Below, piece after piece: positions 41,165-49,888 of a DNA stretch of 52,260 nt. Both the position numbers and the translations under genes were made by a program. Source of the DNA: Mycolicibacterium vinylchloridicum (GTDB lineage Bacteria > Actinomycetota > Actinomycetes > Mycobacteriales > Mycobacteriaceae); contig NZ_JACBJQ010000040.1 in the NCBI RefSeq assembly GCF_013404075.1, positions 1 to 52,260 on the forward strand. Reading direction: 5' to 3'. Positions within the stretch are counted from its first letter, which is position 1. Every line of letters starts with the position of its first letter. A model generated the notes under the pieces. The model did not search any database, was not told the origin of the DNA, and saw only the letters and a list, made by a program, of their open reading frames with translations.

Positions 41165-41937
41165 TGGACGTCGCCGTACGCGTGATTCCCTGCCTCGACG
41201 TCGACGCCGGCCGGGTGGTCAAGGGTGTCAACTTCGAAAACCTGCGCGACGCGGGCGATCCCGTCGAGCTTGCCGCCGCCTATGACGCCGAAGGCGCCGA
41301 CGAGTTGACCTTTCTGGACGTGACCGCATCCTCGTCGGGACGCGCGACGATGCTCGACGTGGTGCGCCGGACCGCCGAACAGGTTTTCATCCCGCTCACC
41401 GTCGGCGGGGGAGTGCGCTCGGTGGCCGACGTCGACATGCTGCTGCGCGCAGGCGCGGACAAGGTGTCGGTGAACACTGCCGCCATCGCACGTCCGGAAT
41501 TGTTGGCCGAGTTGTCCAGGCAGTTCGGCTCGCAGTGCATTGTGCTGTCAGTGGATGCCCGCACGGTGCCCGAAGGCTCGGCGCCGACGCCGTCGGGCTG
41601 GGAGGTCACCACCCATGGCGGGCGGCAGGGGACTGGTATAGACGCGGTTGAATGGGCTACCCGCGGAGCCGAACTCGGTGTCGGTGAGATCCTGCTGAAC
41701 TCGATGGACGCCGACGGCACCAAGGCCGGCTTCGACCTGAAGATGCTCAAGGCGGTGCGCAAGGCCGTCACGGTGCCGGTGATCGCCAGTGGCGGCGCCG
41801 GTTCGGTGGACGATTTCGCGCCTGCAGTGCAGTCCGGTGCCGATGCCGTGCTGGCGGCCAGTGTCTTCCACTTCCGCGAGCTCACGATCGGTCAGGTGAA
41901 GGCCGCGATGGCGGCCGAAGGGATCACGGTGAGATGA
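41164..41937 (+). CDS. hisF: Imidazole glycerol phosphate synthase, cyclase subunit
   Basis: A 257-residue (beta/alpha)8 cyclase that uses HisH ammonia to form imidazole glycerol phosphate and AICAR. RVIPCLDVDAGRVVKGVNF carries the catalytic Asp near residue 12, LTVGGGVRSVADV the phosphate site, and EILLNSMDADGTKAGFD the second Asp. ATG 41164 overlaps the impA stop by one base; the longer frame to 40801 is out of the family. Confidence 0.96.
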   Translation: MDVAVRVIPCLDVDAGRVVKGVNFENLRDAGDPVELAAAYDAEGADELTFLDVTASSSGRATMLDVVRRTAEQVFIPLTVGGGVRSVADVDMLLRAGADKVSVNTAAIARPELLAELSRQFGSQCIVLSVDARTVPEGSAPTPSGWEVTTHGGRQGTGIDAVEWATRGAELGVGEILLNSMDADGTKAGFDLKMLKAVRKAVTVPVIASGGAGSVDDFAPAVQSGADAVLAASVFHFRELTIGQVKAAMAAEGITVR

Positions 41938-42281
41938 GCCTCGACCCCGATATCGCCAAGCGCCTCAAACGTGACGCCAACGGCCTGTTCGCGGCGATCG
42001 TGCAGGAGCGCGGCACCGGAGACGTGTTGATGGTCGCGTGGATGGACGACGAGGCATTGGCCCGCACGCTGGAAACCCGCGAAGCCACTTACTATTCGCG
42101 CTCCCGCGGCGAGCAGTGGGTCAAGGGGGCGACGTCCGGACACACTCAGCACGTGCATTCGGTGCGGTTGGACTGCGACGGTGACGCGGTGCTGCTGGAG
42201 GTCGACCAGGTCGGCGGCGCCTGCCACACCGGCGACCACAGCTGCTTTGACGCCGATCAGCTGCTCGGCCCGGAGAGCTAA
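41934..42281 (+). CDS. hisI: Phosphoribosyl-AMP cyclohydrolase
   Basis: A 115-residue Zn enzyme that opens the adenine ring of PR-AMP. It is the short form without the HisE domain. VAWMDDEALARTLETREATYYSRSR and the Zn cysteines of LDCDGDAV and ACHTGDHSCF are present. It overlaps hisF by ATGA and ends the his operon; hisG and hisE are not in the window. Confidence 0.96.
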   Translation: MSLDPDIAKRLKRDANGLFAAIVQERGTGDVLMVAWMDDEALARTLETREATYYSRSRGEQWVKGATSGHTQHVHSVRLDCDGDAVLLEVDQVGGACHTGDHSCFDADQLLGPES

Positions 42282-42309
42282 CTCCCAAAGGCGACGTTTG
42301 TCGTCAAAA

Positions 42310-42369
42310 TGTATGACCATTGCCCTGATATGCCAATCTGCATTGACCTCAGGTGGTGATGGTCATACA
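42310..42369. promoter_or_regulatory. Paired operator-like inverted repeat upstream of the P450 gene
   Basis: TGTATGACCAT (42310-42320) and ATGGTCATACA (42359-42369) are perfect 11-bp arms 38 bases apart. A smaller dyad, ACCT-C-AGGT (42345-42353), lies between them. The region 42282-42427 is the longest gene-free stretch between genes and is AT-richer than its surroundings. The arms are likely sites for the TetR regulator encoded after the P450 gene, possibly joined by looping. Inferred. Confidence 0.5.
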
Positions 42370-42399
42370 CTTCTGATATTAATGTCCGTCAGCTGGCGA

Positions 42400-42405
42400 T
42401 ACTCT
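42400..42405 (+). promoter_or_regulatory. Candidate -10 box of the P450-tetR operon
   Basis: TACTCT (TANNNT) would start transcription near 42412. It lies 31 bases downstream of the second 11-bp arm. GGAG at 42418-42421 then serves ATG 42428. Confidence 0.4.
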
Positions 42406-42427
42406 GTCGGCGGAAGTGGAGCGAGCG

Positions 42428-43669
42428 ATGACCGCCACCAGCGTCTTCGAGGCCGGCCTCCCCGCAATCGACTACGGCCTCGATGCCACACCGAAAGACA
42501 TTCTCGACGATCTCCGACGTGCGCAATCGCGTGCGCCCATCGCCATCGGGCCGATGGGGCCAGAGATCCTGTCCTACGACCTGGCTCGGGAAATACTGCG
42601 CGACAACAGATTTCGCCTGCCGCCCGGCATCACCCTTGCGGCGCAGGGCATCACGTCGGGTCCATTGTTCGACAAGCTGACCGGCAGCCTGCTTGGCCTG
42701 GACGGCGCACCACACGTTCGATTGCGCAAACTGGTTGCCAAGGCGTTCACTCCTCGTGCGACATCCCGTCTCTCCGAGACGATCCACGAGGTGGTGAACG
42801 GGCTGATCGACCGGGTTATGGACGCCGGACGCTGCGACGTCGTGACCGACATCGCGCGCCCCTACCCAACCCCGATCATGTGTGCGCTGATCGGGGCGCC
42901 CCGCCAGGATTGGCAGCTCTTCGCGGATTGGACCGAGGAGATCTTCAAGGCGTTCAACTTCCAGCCGGATGCCGCCTTCGACGAGGCTCAGATCATGCGG
43001 GCATGGGGTGAGCTCGACGCCTACGTCGACGATATGGTCGCCGCCCGCCGCGACAATCTGACCGACGACCTGCTGTCGGAGCTCATTCGTGCGGAAAGCG
43101 ATGGAGACCGGCTGAATATCGATGAACTCCGCGGGCTGGTCGCCGGCTTCCTGATGGCGGGGACGGACACGACGCGAAACCAACTCGCGGCGTCGGTGCA
43201 GGTGCTCTGCGAGCATCCGGATCAATGGGCGAGGCTGCGCGAGCAACCAGAACTCGGGATGCAGGCGGTCGAGGAAAGCATGCGCCACTCGCCCGCGGCC
43301 TGCATCGTGCCACGCGCCGCCGTCGAGGATGCCGAGTTCGGTGGCTATCTGTTCCCGGCAGGGACCTTCGTATTCGCGAACACCTTTGCCGCCAATCGGG
43401 ATCCGGCGATCTATGACGATGCCGACCGCTTCGACATCGCCCGCACGGACGTGCCGGCGATTCTGACCTTCGGCGGCGGCGCCCACTACTGCCTCGGGGC
43501 CAATCTCGCACGCCGGGAATTGGCGGAGGCACTTGTCGTGTTGACCCGCCGTCTGTCTGCACCTCATCGGGTGGGGCCGGCCCCGTGGAAATCGGTGTTG
43601 GGAATGACCGGCCCGACAACACTTCCCATCGAATTCGACGTCGACATGCTGGCGACCGCGGATGCGTAG
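42428..43669 (+). CDS. Cytochrome P450
   Basis: A 413-residue soluble bacterial P450. The I-helix oxygen motif is AGTDTTRNQL, the K-helix ExxR lies in EESMRHSP, and the heme loop FGGGAHYCLGANLARRE holds the thiolate ligand Cys355. There is no fused reductase, and no ferredoxin gene lies beside it, so electrons must come from elsewhere. ATG 42428 was chosen because GGAG lies 6 bases upstream; GTG 42416 is in frame but includes that site. The 3' end overlaps a TetR gene by 8 bases. In M. tuberculosis this place is held by chaA as I recall, so the pair looks inserted. Subfamily and substrate were not recognised. Confidence 0.93.
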   Translation: MTATSVFEAGLPAIDYGLDATPKDILDDLRRAQSRAPIAIGPMGPEILSYDLAREILRDNRFRLPPGITLAAQGITSGPLFDKLTGSLLGLDGAPHVRLRKLVAKAFTPRATSRLSETIHEVVNGLIDRVMDAGRCDVVTDIARPYPTPIMCALIGAPRQDWQLFADWTEEIFKAFNFQPDAAFDEAQIMRAWGELDAYVDDMVAARRDNLTDDLLSELIRAESDGDRLNIDELRGLVAGFLMAGTDTTRNQLAASVQVLCEHPDQWARLREQPELGMQAVEESMRHSPAACIVPRAAVEDAEFGGYLFPAGTFVFANTFAANRDPAIYDDADRFDIARTDVPAILTFGGGAHYCLGANLARRELAEALVVLTRRLSAPHRVGPAPWKSVLGMTGPTTLPIEFDVDMLATADA

Positions 43670-44282
43670 CCGCGGCTGGGCGGGCTCCACACCGACCTCG
43701 GACGAGGAGGCGATCGGCCGGATTCTCGATGCGGTGGACGACGTTGTCGCCGAACACGGATCGGCGATACGCCTTGCCGACGTCGCCCGCAGGCTCGGCG
43801 TCACCCGCCAGACGGTGTACCGCTATTTCCCGAATGCCGACGCGCTGCTCATCGCCAGCTCGATGCGTGCGGTCGACGGATTCATCGATCAGGTGGTCGA
43901 ACACGTCAGCGGACTCAGCGACCCGGTCTCGGTCGTCGTCGAAAGCGTGTCGTTCGGCATCGAGAACCTCGTCGGCGATCCGCAGCTGGAGAATCTGTTG
44001 ACCCTGCGGCACGAGGGTGAAGCCGTCACCTCGCTGACATCCGACACGGCGATCACCTTCTGCTTGTCCGTCTTCCACCGCTTCGACGTGGACTGGGAGT
44101 TGCACGGTTTCGACGCCGCCGCGCTGCGCGACCTTTGCGAAATGACCGCGCGCACCGTGCAATCCCTGCTGACCGATCCCAGGCAGCCCTCACCGGACGG
44201 CATCGAACTGCGGCGCTTCCTCGGAAGATGGCTCGGTCCGGCGATCCTGCGTCCCCGGATGATGTCGTTGTCGAGGTACTAG
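43662..44282 (+). CDS. TetR-family regulator coupled to the P450 gene
   Basis: A 206-residue TetR-family protein with its helix-turn-helix near residues 37-57 (RLADVARRLGVTRQTVYRYF) after an unusual tail rich in Arg, Gly and Ser. ATG 43662 overlaps the P450 stop by 8 bases, so the regulator is made with the enzyme it probably controls. The likely target is the 11-bp inverted repeat pair at 42310-42369. Its stop shares CTAG with the convergent ABC gene. The ligand may be the P450 substrate or product (inference). Confidence 0.85.
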   Translation: MRSRGWAGSTPTSDEEAIGRILDAVDDVVAEHGSAIRLADVARRLGVTRQTVYRYFPNADALLIASSMRAVDGFIDQVVEHVSGLSDPVSVVVESVSFGIENLVGDPQLENLLTLRHEGEAVTSLTSDTAITFCLSVFHRFDVDWELHGFDAAALRDLCEMTARTVQSLLTDPRQPSPDGIELRRFLGRWLGPAILRPRMMSLSRY

Positions 44283-45082
44283 ACGTCGATCGCCGTCGCC
44301 TTCGCGCGGGCCGTCCAGCGGCCCTCGTCGTAACCCACCACGATCGGATGCGAGAACGCGGCCGTGACGTTGTCAGTCGAAATCGTCGCGCGCGCAGGGC
44401 CGCTGGCCACCGTACGGCCGTCGGCGATCAGCAGCGCGTGCGTGGTGGTGGTCGGCAACTCCTCGAGGTGATGGGTCACCAAGATCGACGCGACGTCGGG
44501 ATGCGTCCGGTCCAGGGTGTCGATCGTCTCCAGTAGCTGCTCGCGCGCCGCGACATCGAGCCCGGTCGTCGGTTCGTCCAGCAGAAGCAGATCCGGCTCC
44601 GAAACCAGCGCCCGCGCAATGAGAGCGCGGCCCCGCTCGCCCTGTGACAGTGTCGGCCAGACATTCTGGGCCTTACGGGTCATCCCCACTGCGGCGATCA
44701 TCGCATCGGCCCGCTCGTTCTCGGCCGCAGTCGGCGTCCAGCGATTCGGGATGTCGATGGTCGCGGTGATGCCGGTCAGCACCACCTCACGAACGGTCAG
44801 CGGATACTGCAGCCGGTGCCGAGGATTCACGTGCCCGATCGAGTGGCGCAACCGGGCCAGGTCCACCCGGCCCATCTGCTGGCCGAGGATTTCCACACTG
44901 CCGGAGGTGGGGAACGTCACCGCCGCACAGAAGCCGAGCAACGTGCTCTTGCCGGCGCCGTTGGGCCCCAACAGCGCCCAGTGCTCACCGGCCCGAACGG
45001 TCAGCGAGATCCCGTCGATGATCTGCTTGCCGTCGCGGCGGAACGTCACGTCCGACAGTCGCAGGATCTCCCTGCGCATCAT
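44279..45082 (-). CDS. Stand-alone ABC transporter ATP-binding protein
   Basis: A 267-residue ABC ATPase. Walker A is LLGPNGAGKSTLL, the signature is the variant LSQGERGRALIARAL, Walker B is LLLLDEPTTGLD and the switch His lies in ILVTHHLEELP. The order and the variant signature resemble the YlmA/ModF type. No permease or binding protein is adjacent, so it pairs with a membrane protein elsewhere or has a non-transport role. ATG 45082 overlaps the bcp stop (TGATG); a GTG 3 bases earlier is possible. Confidence 0.88.
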   Translation of the reverse strand: MMRREILRLSDVTFRRDGKQIIDGISLTVRAGEHWALLGPNGAGKSTLLGFCAAVTFPTSGSVEILGQQMGRVDLARLRHSIGHVNPRHRLQYPLTVREVVLTGITATIDIPNRWTPTAAENERADAMIAAVGMTRKAQNVWPTLSQGERGRALIARALVSEPDLLLLDEPTTGLDVAAREQLLETIDTLDRTHPDVASILVTHHLEELPTTTTHALLIADGRTVASGPARATISTDNVTAAFSHPIVVGYDEGRWTARAKATAIDV

Positions 45083-45546
45083 CACGCCGGCTTGCGCGAG
45101 CGCAAGACCTCCAGCGCCTTGTCGGCGTGGGCATCCATGTTGACCTCACTGGAGATGACCTCCAGAACCGTGCGGTCGGTGTCGATGACGAACGTCGTGC
45201 GCTTGACCGGGATCAGCTTGCCGAGCAGGCCGCGCTTGACGCCGAACATCGTCGCGACGGTGCCATCGGTATCCGACAGCAGCGGATAGTCGAAACTCTG
45301 CGAATCGGCGAACCGGGCCTGCTTCTCGACGGCGTCGGTGCTGATGCCGACCCGGCTGGCGCCCAGGGCGGCGAACTCGGAGCCGAGGTCACGGAAATGA
45401 CAGGCTTCCTTGGTGCAGCCCGGCGTCATCGCGGCGGGATAGAAGAACAGCGCGATCGGCCCATCGGCCAGCAGATCAGTCAGAGAGCGCACGGTGCCGG
45501 TCTGATCCGGCAGTTCGAAGTCCGTAACCCGGTCTCCACGTTTCAT
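45082..45546 (-). CDS. bcpB: Peroxiredoxin, Bcp/PrxQ type
   Basis: A 154-residue thiol peroxidase that reduces hydroperoxides. The peroxidatic Cys44 lies in AAMTPGCTKEACHF and Cys49 is a likely resolving cysteine, as in atypical 2-Cys PrxQ. The N-terminus DRVTDFELPDQTG is typical. It is the homologue of Rv1608c, placed as in M. tuberculosis between the his and trp genes. It is divergent from trpE across 53 bases and translationally coupled to the ABC ATPase. Confidence 0.9.
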   Translation of the reverse strand: MKRGDRVTDFELPDQTGTVRSLTDLLADGPIALFFYPAAMTPGCTKEACHFRDLGSEFAALGASRVGISTDAVEKQARFADSQSFDYPLLSDTDGTVATMFGVKRGLLGKLIPVKRTTFVIDTDRTVLEVISSEVNMDAHADKALEVLRSRKPA

Positions 45547-45599
45547 GGGTGCAGGCTACGCCGGTCAAACCGGGCCGACGGGTCTGGGAGGATGTATCG

Positions 45600-47120
45600 G
45601 TGCAATCCAACCTCGCCGCCACCACCACACGCGAGGAGTTCCGTGCGCTGGCCGCCGAACATCGCGTGGTGCCGGTGACCCGCAAGGTGCTCGCCGACAG
45701 CGAGACGCCGTTGTCGGCGTACCGGAAATTGGCCGCCAACCGGCCCGGAACCTTCCTACTCGAATCCGCCGAGAACGGGCGGTCCTGGTCGCGATGGTCG
45801 TTCATCGGGGCCGGGGCACCGTCGGCGCTCACGGTCCGGGACGGCGAAGCGGTCTGGCTCGGTGCGACCCCGCAGGACGCGCCCACCGGCGGCGACCCGC
45901 TGCAGGCGCTGCACCAGACGATGGCGCTACTGTCCACCGGCCCGCTGGCCGGCGTCCCGCCACTGTCCGGCGGCATGGTCGGGTTCTTCGCCTACGACTT
46001 CGTCCGGCGTCTCGAGCGGCTGCCCGAGTTGGCCGTCGACGACCTCGGACTGCCCGACATGCTGCTGTTGCTGGCCACCGATCTGGCCGCGGTCGACCAT
46101 CACGAGGGCACCATCACGCTGATCGCCAACGCGGTGAACTGGAACGGGACCGACGACCGTGTCGACTGGGCCTACGACGACGCCGTCGCTCGCCTCGACG
46201 TGATGACCGAGGCATTGAGCCAGCCGTTGACGTCCAGCGTGGCGACATTCTCCCGGCCCCAACCGCAGCACCGCTCGCAGCGCACCCCCGAGGAGTACAG
46301 CGCGATCGTCGAACGGCTGGTCAAGGAGATCGAGGCCGGCGAGGCCTTCCAGGTGGTGCCGTCGCAGCGTTTCGAGCTGGACACCGCCGTCGATCCGATC
46401 GACGTCTACCGGATGCTGCGGGTGAGCAATCCCAGCCCCTACATGTACCTGCTGCACATCCCGGATGAGGCTGGGGGAACAGCGTTTTCGATCGTCGGCT
46501 CCAGCCCGGAGGCGTTGGTGACAGTCAAGGACGGCTGGGCCACAACGCATCCGATCGCCGGTACCCGGTGGCGCGGCCAGACCGAGGAGGAAGACCAGCT
46601 GCTCGAAAAGGAGCTGCTGGCCGACGAGAAGGAGCGCTCGGAGCACCTGATGCTGGTCGACCTCGGCCGCAACGATCTTGGCCGGGTGTGTGTGCCGGGC
46701 ACCGTGCGCGTGGAGGACTACAGCCATATCGAGCGCTACAGCCACGTCATGCACATCGTGTCGACGGTCACCGGCCTGCTCGCCGAGGGCCGCACAGCCC
46801 TGGACGCCGTCACCGCCTGCTTCCCGGCCGGCACCCTGACAGGCGCGCCGAAGGTGCGGGCGATGGAGCTCATCGAAGAAGTGGAGAAGACTCGCCGCGG
46901 CCTCTACGGGGGCATCGTCGGATATCTGGACTTCGCAGGCAACGCCGACTTCGCGATCGCGATCCGCACTGCCCTGATGAGCAAGGGCACCGCCTACGTG
47001 CAGGCCGGCGGCGGCGTGGTCGCCGACTCCAACGGGCCCTACGAGTACAACGAATCCGCCAACAAGGCCAAGGCGGTGCTCAGCGCGATCGCGGCCGCGG
47101 AAACGCTGGGAGCTCCGTGA
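45600..47120 (+). CDS. trpE: Anthranilate synthase component I
   Basis: A 506-residue chorismate-using enzyme that makes anthranilate with a glutaminase partner not in this window. The N-terminal FLLESAENGRSWSRWSF contains the LLES motif of the tryptophan feedback site. The catalytic half has IAGTRWRGQTEEED, LLADEKERSEHLMLVDLGRND, FPAGTLTGAPK and VQAGGGVVADS. GTG 45600 has GGGAGG upstream (45586-45591) and gives the family start; the frame to 45549 lies in the bcp promoter region. It overlaps the next gene by GTGA. Confidence 0.95.
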   Translation: MQSNLAATTTREEFRALAAEHRVVPVTRKVLADSETPLSAYRKLAANRPGTFLLESAENGRSWSRWSFIGAGAPSALTVRDGEAVWLGATPQDAPTGGDPLQALHQTMALLSTGPLAGVPPLSGGMVGFFAYDFVRRLERLPELAVDDLGLPDMLLLLATDLAAVDHHEGTITLIANAVNWNGTDDRVDWAYDDAVARLDVMTEALSQPLTSSVATFSRPQPQHRSQRTPEEYSAIVERLVKEIEAGEAFQVVPSQRFELDTAVDPIDVYRMLRVSNPSPYMYLLHIPDEAGGTAFSIVGSSPEALVTVKDGWATTHPIAGTRWRGQTEEEDQLLEKELLADEKERSEHLMLVDLGRNDLGRVCVPGTVRVEDYSHIERYSHVMHIVSTVTGLLAEGRTALDAVTACFPAGTLTGAPKVRAMELIEEVEKTRRGLYGGIVGYLDFAGNADFAIAIRTALMSKGTAYVQAGGGVVADSNGPYEYNESANKAKAVLSAIAAAETLGAP

Positions 47121-47716
47121 TCCGGATCGGGCAGCTGTTGCTGGTCGTCGCCGCCCTGCTGTTGTGGGTGGCGTCCCGGCTGACGTGGGTGTCGGTGACG
47201 TCCTTCGACGGCCTCGGCCAGCCCAAGACCGTCACCCTGACCGGCTCCGGCTGGTCCAACGCCCTGATCCCGCTGGCGGTGCTGCTGCTGGCGGCCGCGG
47301 TGGCGGGCCTGGCAGTGCGCGGCTGGGGTCTGCGGGCCGTTGCGGTGCTCCTCGCGGTGGTCACGCTGCTGCTGGGGTACCTCGGCATCAGCCTGATCAC
47401 GACACCCGACGTCGGACCGCGAGGCGCTGACCTCGCCCAGCTCCCGGTGGCGTCGCTGGTGGCCAGCGACCGGCAGTACACCGGTGCCGGCCTGACGATC
47501 GCCGCTGCGGTGTGTGCGCTGGTCGCTGCCGTACTGCTGATGCGCTCAGCGGCCTCGGGGCGGGGCGCCACGGCCAAATACGCCGCGCCCGCTGCCCGTC
47601 GCAGCGCCGCGCGCAGCGAGGACGCCGACTCGGCCATCTCGGAGCGGGGCATGTGGGACGCCCTCGACGAGGGCGTCGATCCCACCGAACGACGCCCCGA
47701 CACCGAGGGTCGGTGA
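47117..47716 (+). CDS. Trp-operon-associated membrane protein (TIGR02234/Rv1610 type)
   Basis: A 199-residue protein with four hydrophobic helices (residues ~5-25, 50-68, 73-95, 119-140) and a polar C-terminal tail from about 145. It is the TIGR02234-type protein found between trpE and trpC in many actinobacteria (Rv1610 in M. tuberculosis). Its constant place suggests a link to tryptophan or aromatic metabolism, but no activity is known to me. GTG 47117 overlaps the trpE stop. Confidence 0.82.
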   Translation: MIRIGQLLLVVAALLLWVASRLTWVSVTSFDGLGQPKTVTLTGSGWSNALIPLAVLLLAAAVAGLAVRGWGLRAVAVLLAVVTLLLGYLGISLITTPDVGPRGADLAQLPVASLVASDRQYTGAGLTIAAAVCALVAAVLLMRSAASGRGATAKYAAPAARRSAARSEDADSAISERGMWDALDEGVDPTERRPDTEGR

Positions 47717-47794
47717 CGGATGCGCGGCCTACTACGACTACCCTTCCAAGGACAGAAGCGATCACCATTGCGGCAAGAAGGGATCGAAGTTCGC

Positions 47795-48613
47795 ATGAGT
47801 TCGGCAACCGTGCTCGATTCCATCATCGAGGGAGTACGCGAAGACGTTGCCGCACGGGAGGCGATCGTCAGCCTGGACGAGGTGAAGGCGGCCGCCGAAG
47901 CGGCGCCGGCCCCCCTGAACGTGTTGGCCGCGCTGCGGGCCCCGGGCATCGCCGTCATCGCCGAAGTGAAGCGCGCCAGCCCATCCCGAGGGCAACTGGC
48001 CAACATCGTCGATCCGGCCGAACTGGCCCGCTCCTACGAGAGCGGCGGAGCCCGGGTGATCAGCGTGCTGACCGAGGAGCGTCGCTTCCACGGCTCTCTG
48101 GCTGACCTCGATGCGGTGCGTGCAGCCGTCCGGATTCCGGTGCTGCGCAAGGACTTTATCGTCCGGCCCTATCAGATCCACGAGGCCAGGGCGCACGGCG
48201 CGGACATGCTGCTGCTGATCGTGGCCGCCCTGGAGCAGCCGGCCCTGGAGTCGATGCTGGAGCGCACCGAGTCGCTGGGCATGACCGCTCTCGTCGAGGT
48301 GCACACCGAGGAAGAAGCATCCCGGGCACTGGAAGCCGGCGCCAAGGTGATCGGCGTGAACGCGCGCGACCTCAAGACTCTGGAGGTCGACAGGGACTGC
48401 TTCGCGCGGATCGCGCCGGGACTACCGTCCGACACCATCCGGGTTGCCGAGTCCGGCGTGCGTGGCACCGGTGACCTGCTGGCCTACGCCGGCGCCGGAG
48501 CCGACGCCGTTCTGGTCGGCGAGGGTCTGGTGACCAGTGGGGACCCGCGCAGCGCCGTCGCCGACCTGGTGACCGCAGGAGCCCACCCGTCCTGCCCGAA
48601 ACCCGCTCGCTGA
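47795..48613 (+). CDS. trpC: Indole-3-glycerol-phosphate synthase
   Basis: A 272-residue (beta/alpha)8 enzyme that forms indole glycerol phosphate. VIAEVKRASPSRG, VLRKDFIVRPYQIHEARAHG, LVEVHTEEEA, VIGVNARDLKTLEV and VAESGVRG are diagnostic with the catalytic Lys and Glu residues. It is mono-functional: no TrpF domain is fused. ATG 47795 fits the family start; the frame to 47720 adds unrelated residues. The 78-base gap before it shows no Trp-codon leader or clear hairpin. Confidence 0.95.
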   Translation: MSSATVLDSIIEGVREDVAAREAIVSLDEVKAAAEAAPAPLNVLAALRAPGIAVIAEVKRASPSRGQLANIVDPAELARSYESGGARVISVLTEERRFHGSLADLDAVRAAVRIPVLRKDFIVRPYQIHEARAHGADMLLLIVAALEQPALESMLERTESLGMTALVEVHTEEEASRALEAGAKVIGVNARDLKTLEVDRDCFARIAPGLPSDTIRVAESGVRGTGDLLAYAGAGADAVLVGEGLVTSGDPRSAVADLVTAGAHPSCPKPAR

Positions 48614-48616
48614 GTC

Positions 48617-49888
48617 GTGGCTGATACCTCCACCCCGAACGTGCCGCGCATGAGTGCGGCCGTCGCGGAGCCCACGGCGCACGATCCTGACGCCCGCGGC
48701 CACTTCGGCGCCTACGGCGGGCGGTATGTGGCCGAGGCGCTGATGGCGGTCATCGAGGAGGTGACGGCCGCCTACGAAAAGGCCCGCACCGACTCCGAAT
48801 TCCTCGACCGGCTCGACAATCTGCAGACCCACTACGCCGGGCGCCCGTCCCCGCTTTACGAAGCGGTCCGGCTCAGCGAGCACCTCGGTGGGGCCCGGAT
48901 CTTCCTCAAGCGTGAAGACCTCAACCACACCGGTTCGCACAAGATCAACAACGTGCTGGGCCAGGCGCTGTTGGCCAAGCAGATGGGCAAGACCCGGGTG
49001 ATCGCCGAGACCGGTGCCGGTCAGCATGGGGTGGCGACCGCGACAGCGTGTGCCTTGCTCGGGTTGGAGTGCATCATCTACATGGGCGCGGTGGATACCG
49101 CGCGCCAGGCGCTGAACGTCGCGCGGATGCGACTGCTGGGCGCCGAGGTGGTGTCGGTGGAGTCCGGCTCCAAGACGCTCAAGGACGCCATCAACGACGC
49201 TTTCCGCGATTGGGTCACCAACGCCGACAACACCTATTACTGCTTCGGGACCGCGGCCGGTCCGCATCCGTTCCCGACGATGGTGCGCGATTTTCAGCGC
49301 ATCATCGGGCTCGAGGCTCGTACGCAGATCCTCGCCCAGGCCGGCCGGCTGCCCGACGTGGTGGCCGCGTGTGTGGGTGGCGGTTCCAATGCGATCGGTA
49401 TTTTCCACCCGTTCATCGACGACTCCTCGGTGCGTCTGGTCGGGTTCGAGGCGGCTGGCGATGGCGTCGAAACCGGAAGACACGCAGCAACTTTCACTGG
49501 GGGAACGCCAGGCGCGTTTCAGGGTTCGTACTCGTATCTGCTGCAGGACGAAGACGGGCAGACCATCGAATCGCACTCGATCTCGGCCGGGCTGGACTAT
49601 CCCGGCGTCGGCCCTGAGCATGCATTCCTCAAGGATCTCGGCCGCACCGAGTACCAGCCGATCACCGACACCGAGGCGATGGACGCGTTCCGCCTGCTGT
49701 GCCGGCTGGAGGGCATCATCCCCGCCATCGAATCGGCGCACGCAGTGGCCGGCGCGGTGAAGTTGGCGGCGGAGTTGGGGCCTGGGTCGATCATTCTGGT
49801 CAACCTGTCCGGCCGCGGGGACAAAGACGTGGAGACGGCGGCCAAGTGGTTCGGGCTGTTCGACAAGTCCGGCCCGGGAGCGTCATGA
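48617..49888 (+). CDS. trpB: Tryptophan synthase beta chain
   Basis: A 423-residue PLP enzyme that joins indole and serine. DARGHFGAYGGRYVAEALM opens the chain, Lys109 (HTGSHKINN) binds PLP, ETGAGQHGVATA and the phosphate loop CVGGGSNAIG follow. It is the TrpB1 type that works with TrpA. GTG 48617 lies 3 bases after trpC; ATG 48650 is an alternative. The stop overlaps trpA (ATGA). Confidence 0.96.
   Translation: MADTSTPNVPRMSAAVAEPTAHDPDARGHFGAYGGRYVAEALMAVIEEVTAAYEKARTDSEFLDRLDNLQTHYAGRPSPLYEAVRLSEHLGGARIFLKREDLNHTGSHKINNVLGQALLAKQMGKTRVIAETGAGQHGVATATACALLGLECIIYMGAVDTARQALNVARMRLLGAEVVSVESGSKTLKDAINDAFRDWVTNADNTYYCFGTAAGPHPFPTMVRDFQRIIGLEARTQILAQAGRLPDVVAACVGGGSNAIGIFHPFIDDSSVRLVGFEAAGDGVETGRHAATFTGGTPGAFQGSYSYLLQDEDGQTIESHSISAGLDYPGVGPEHAFLKDLGRTEYQPITDTEAMDAFRLLCRLEGIIPAIESAHAVAGAVKLAAELGPGSIILVNLSGRGDKDVETAAKWFGLFDKSGPGAS

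Noticed and set aside
47717..47794. Tryptophan attenuator or leader peptide before trpC
   Set aside because: No run of Trp codons and no alternative hairpins in the 78-base gap; it looks like a plain spacer.
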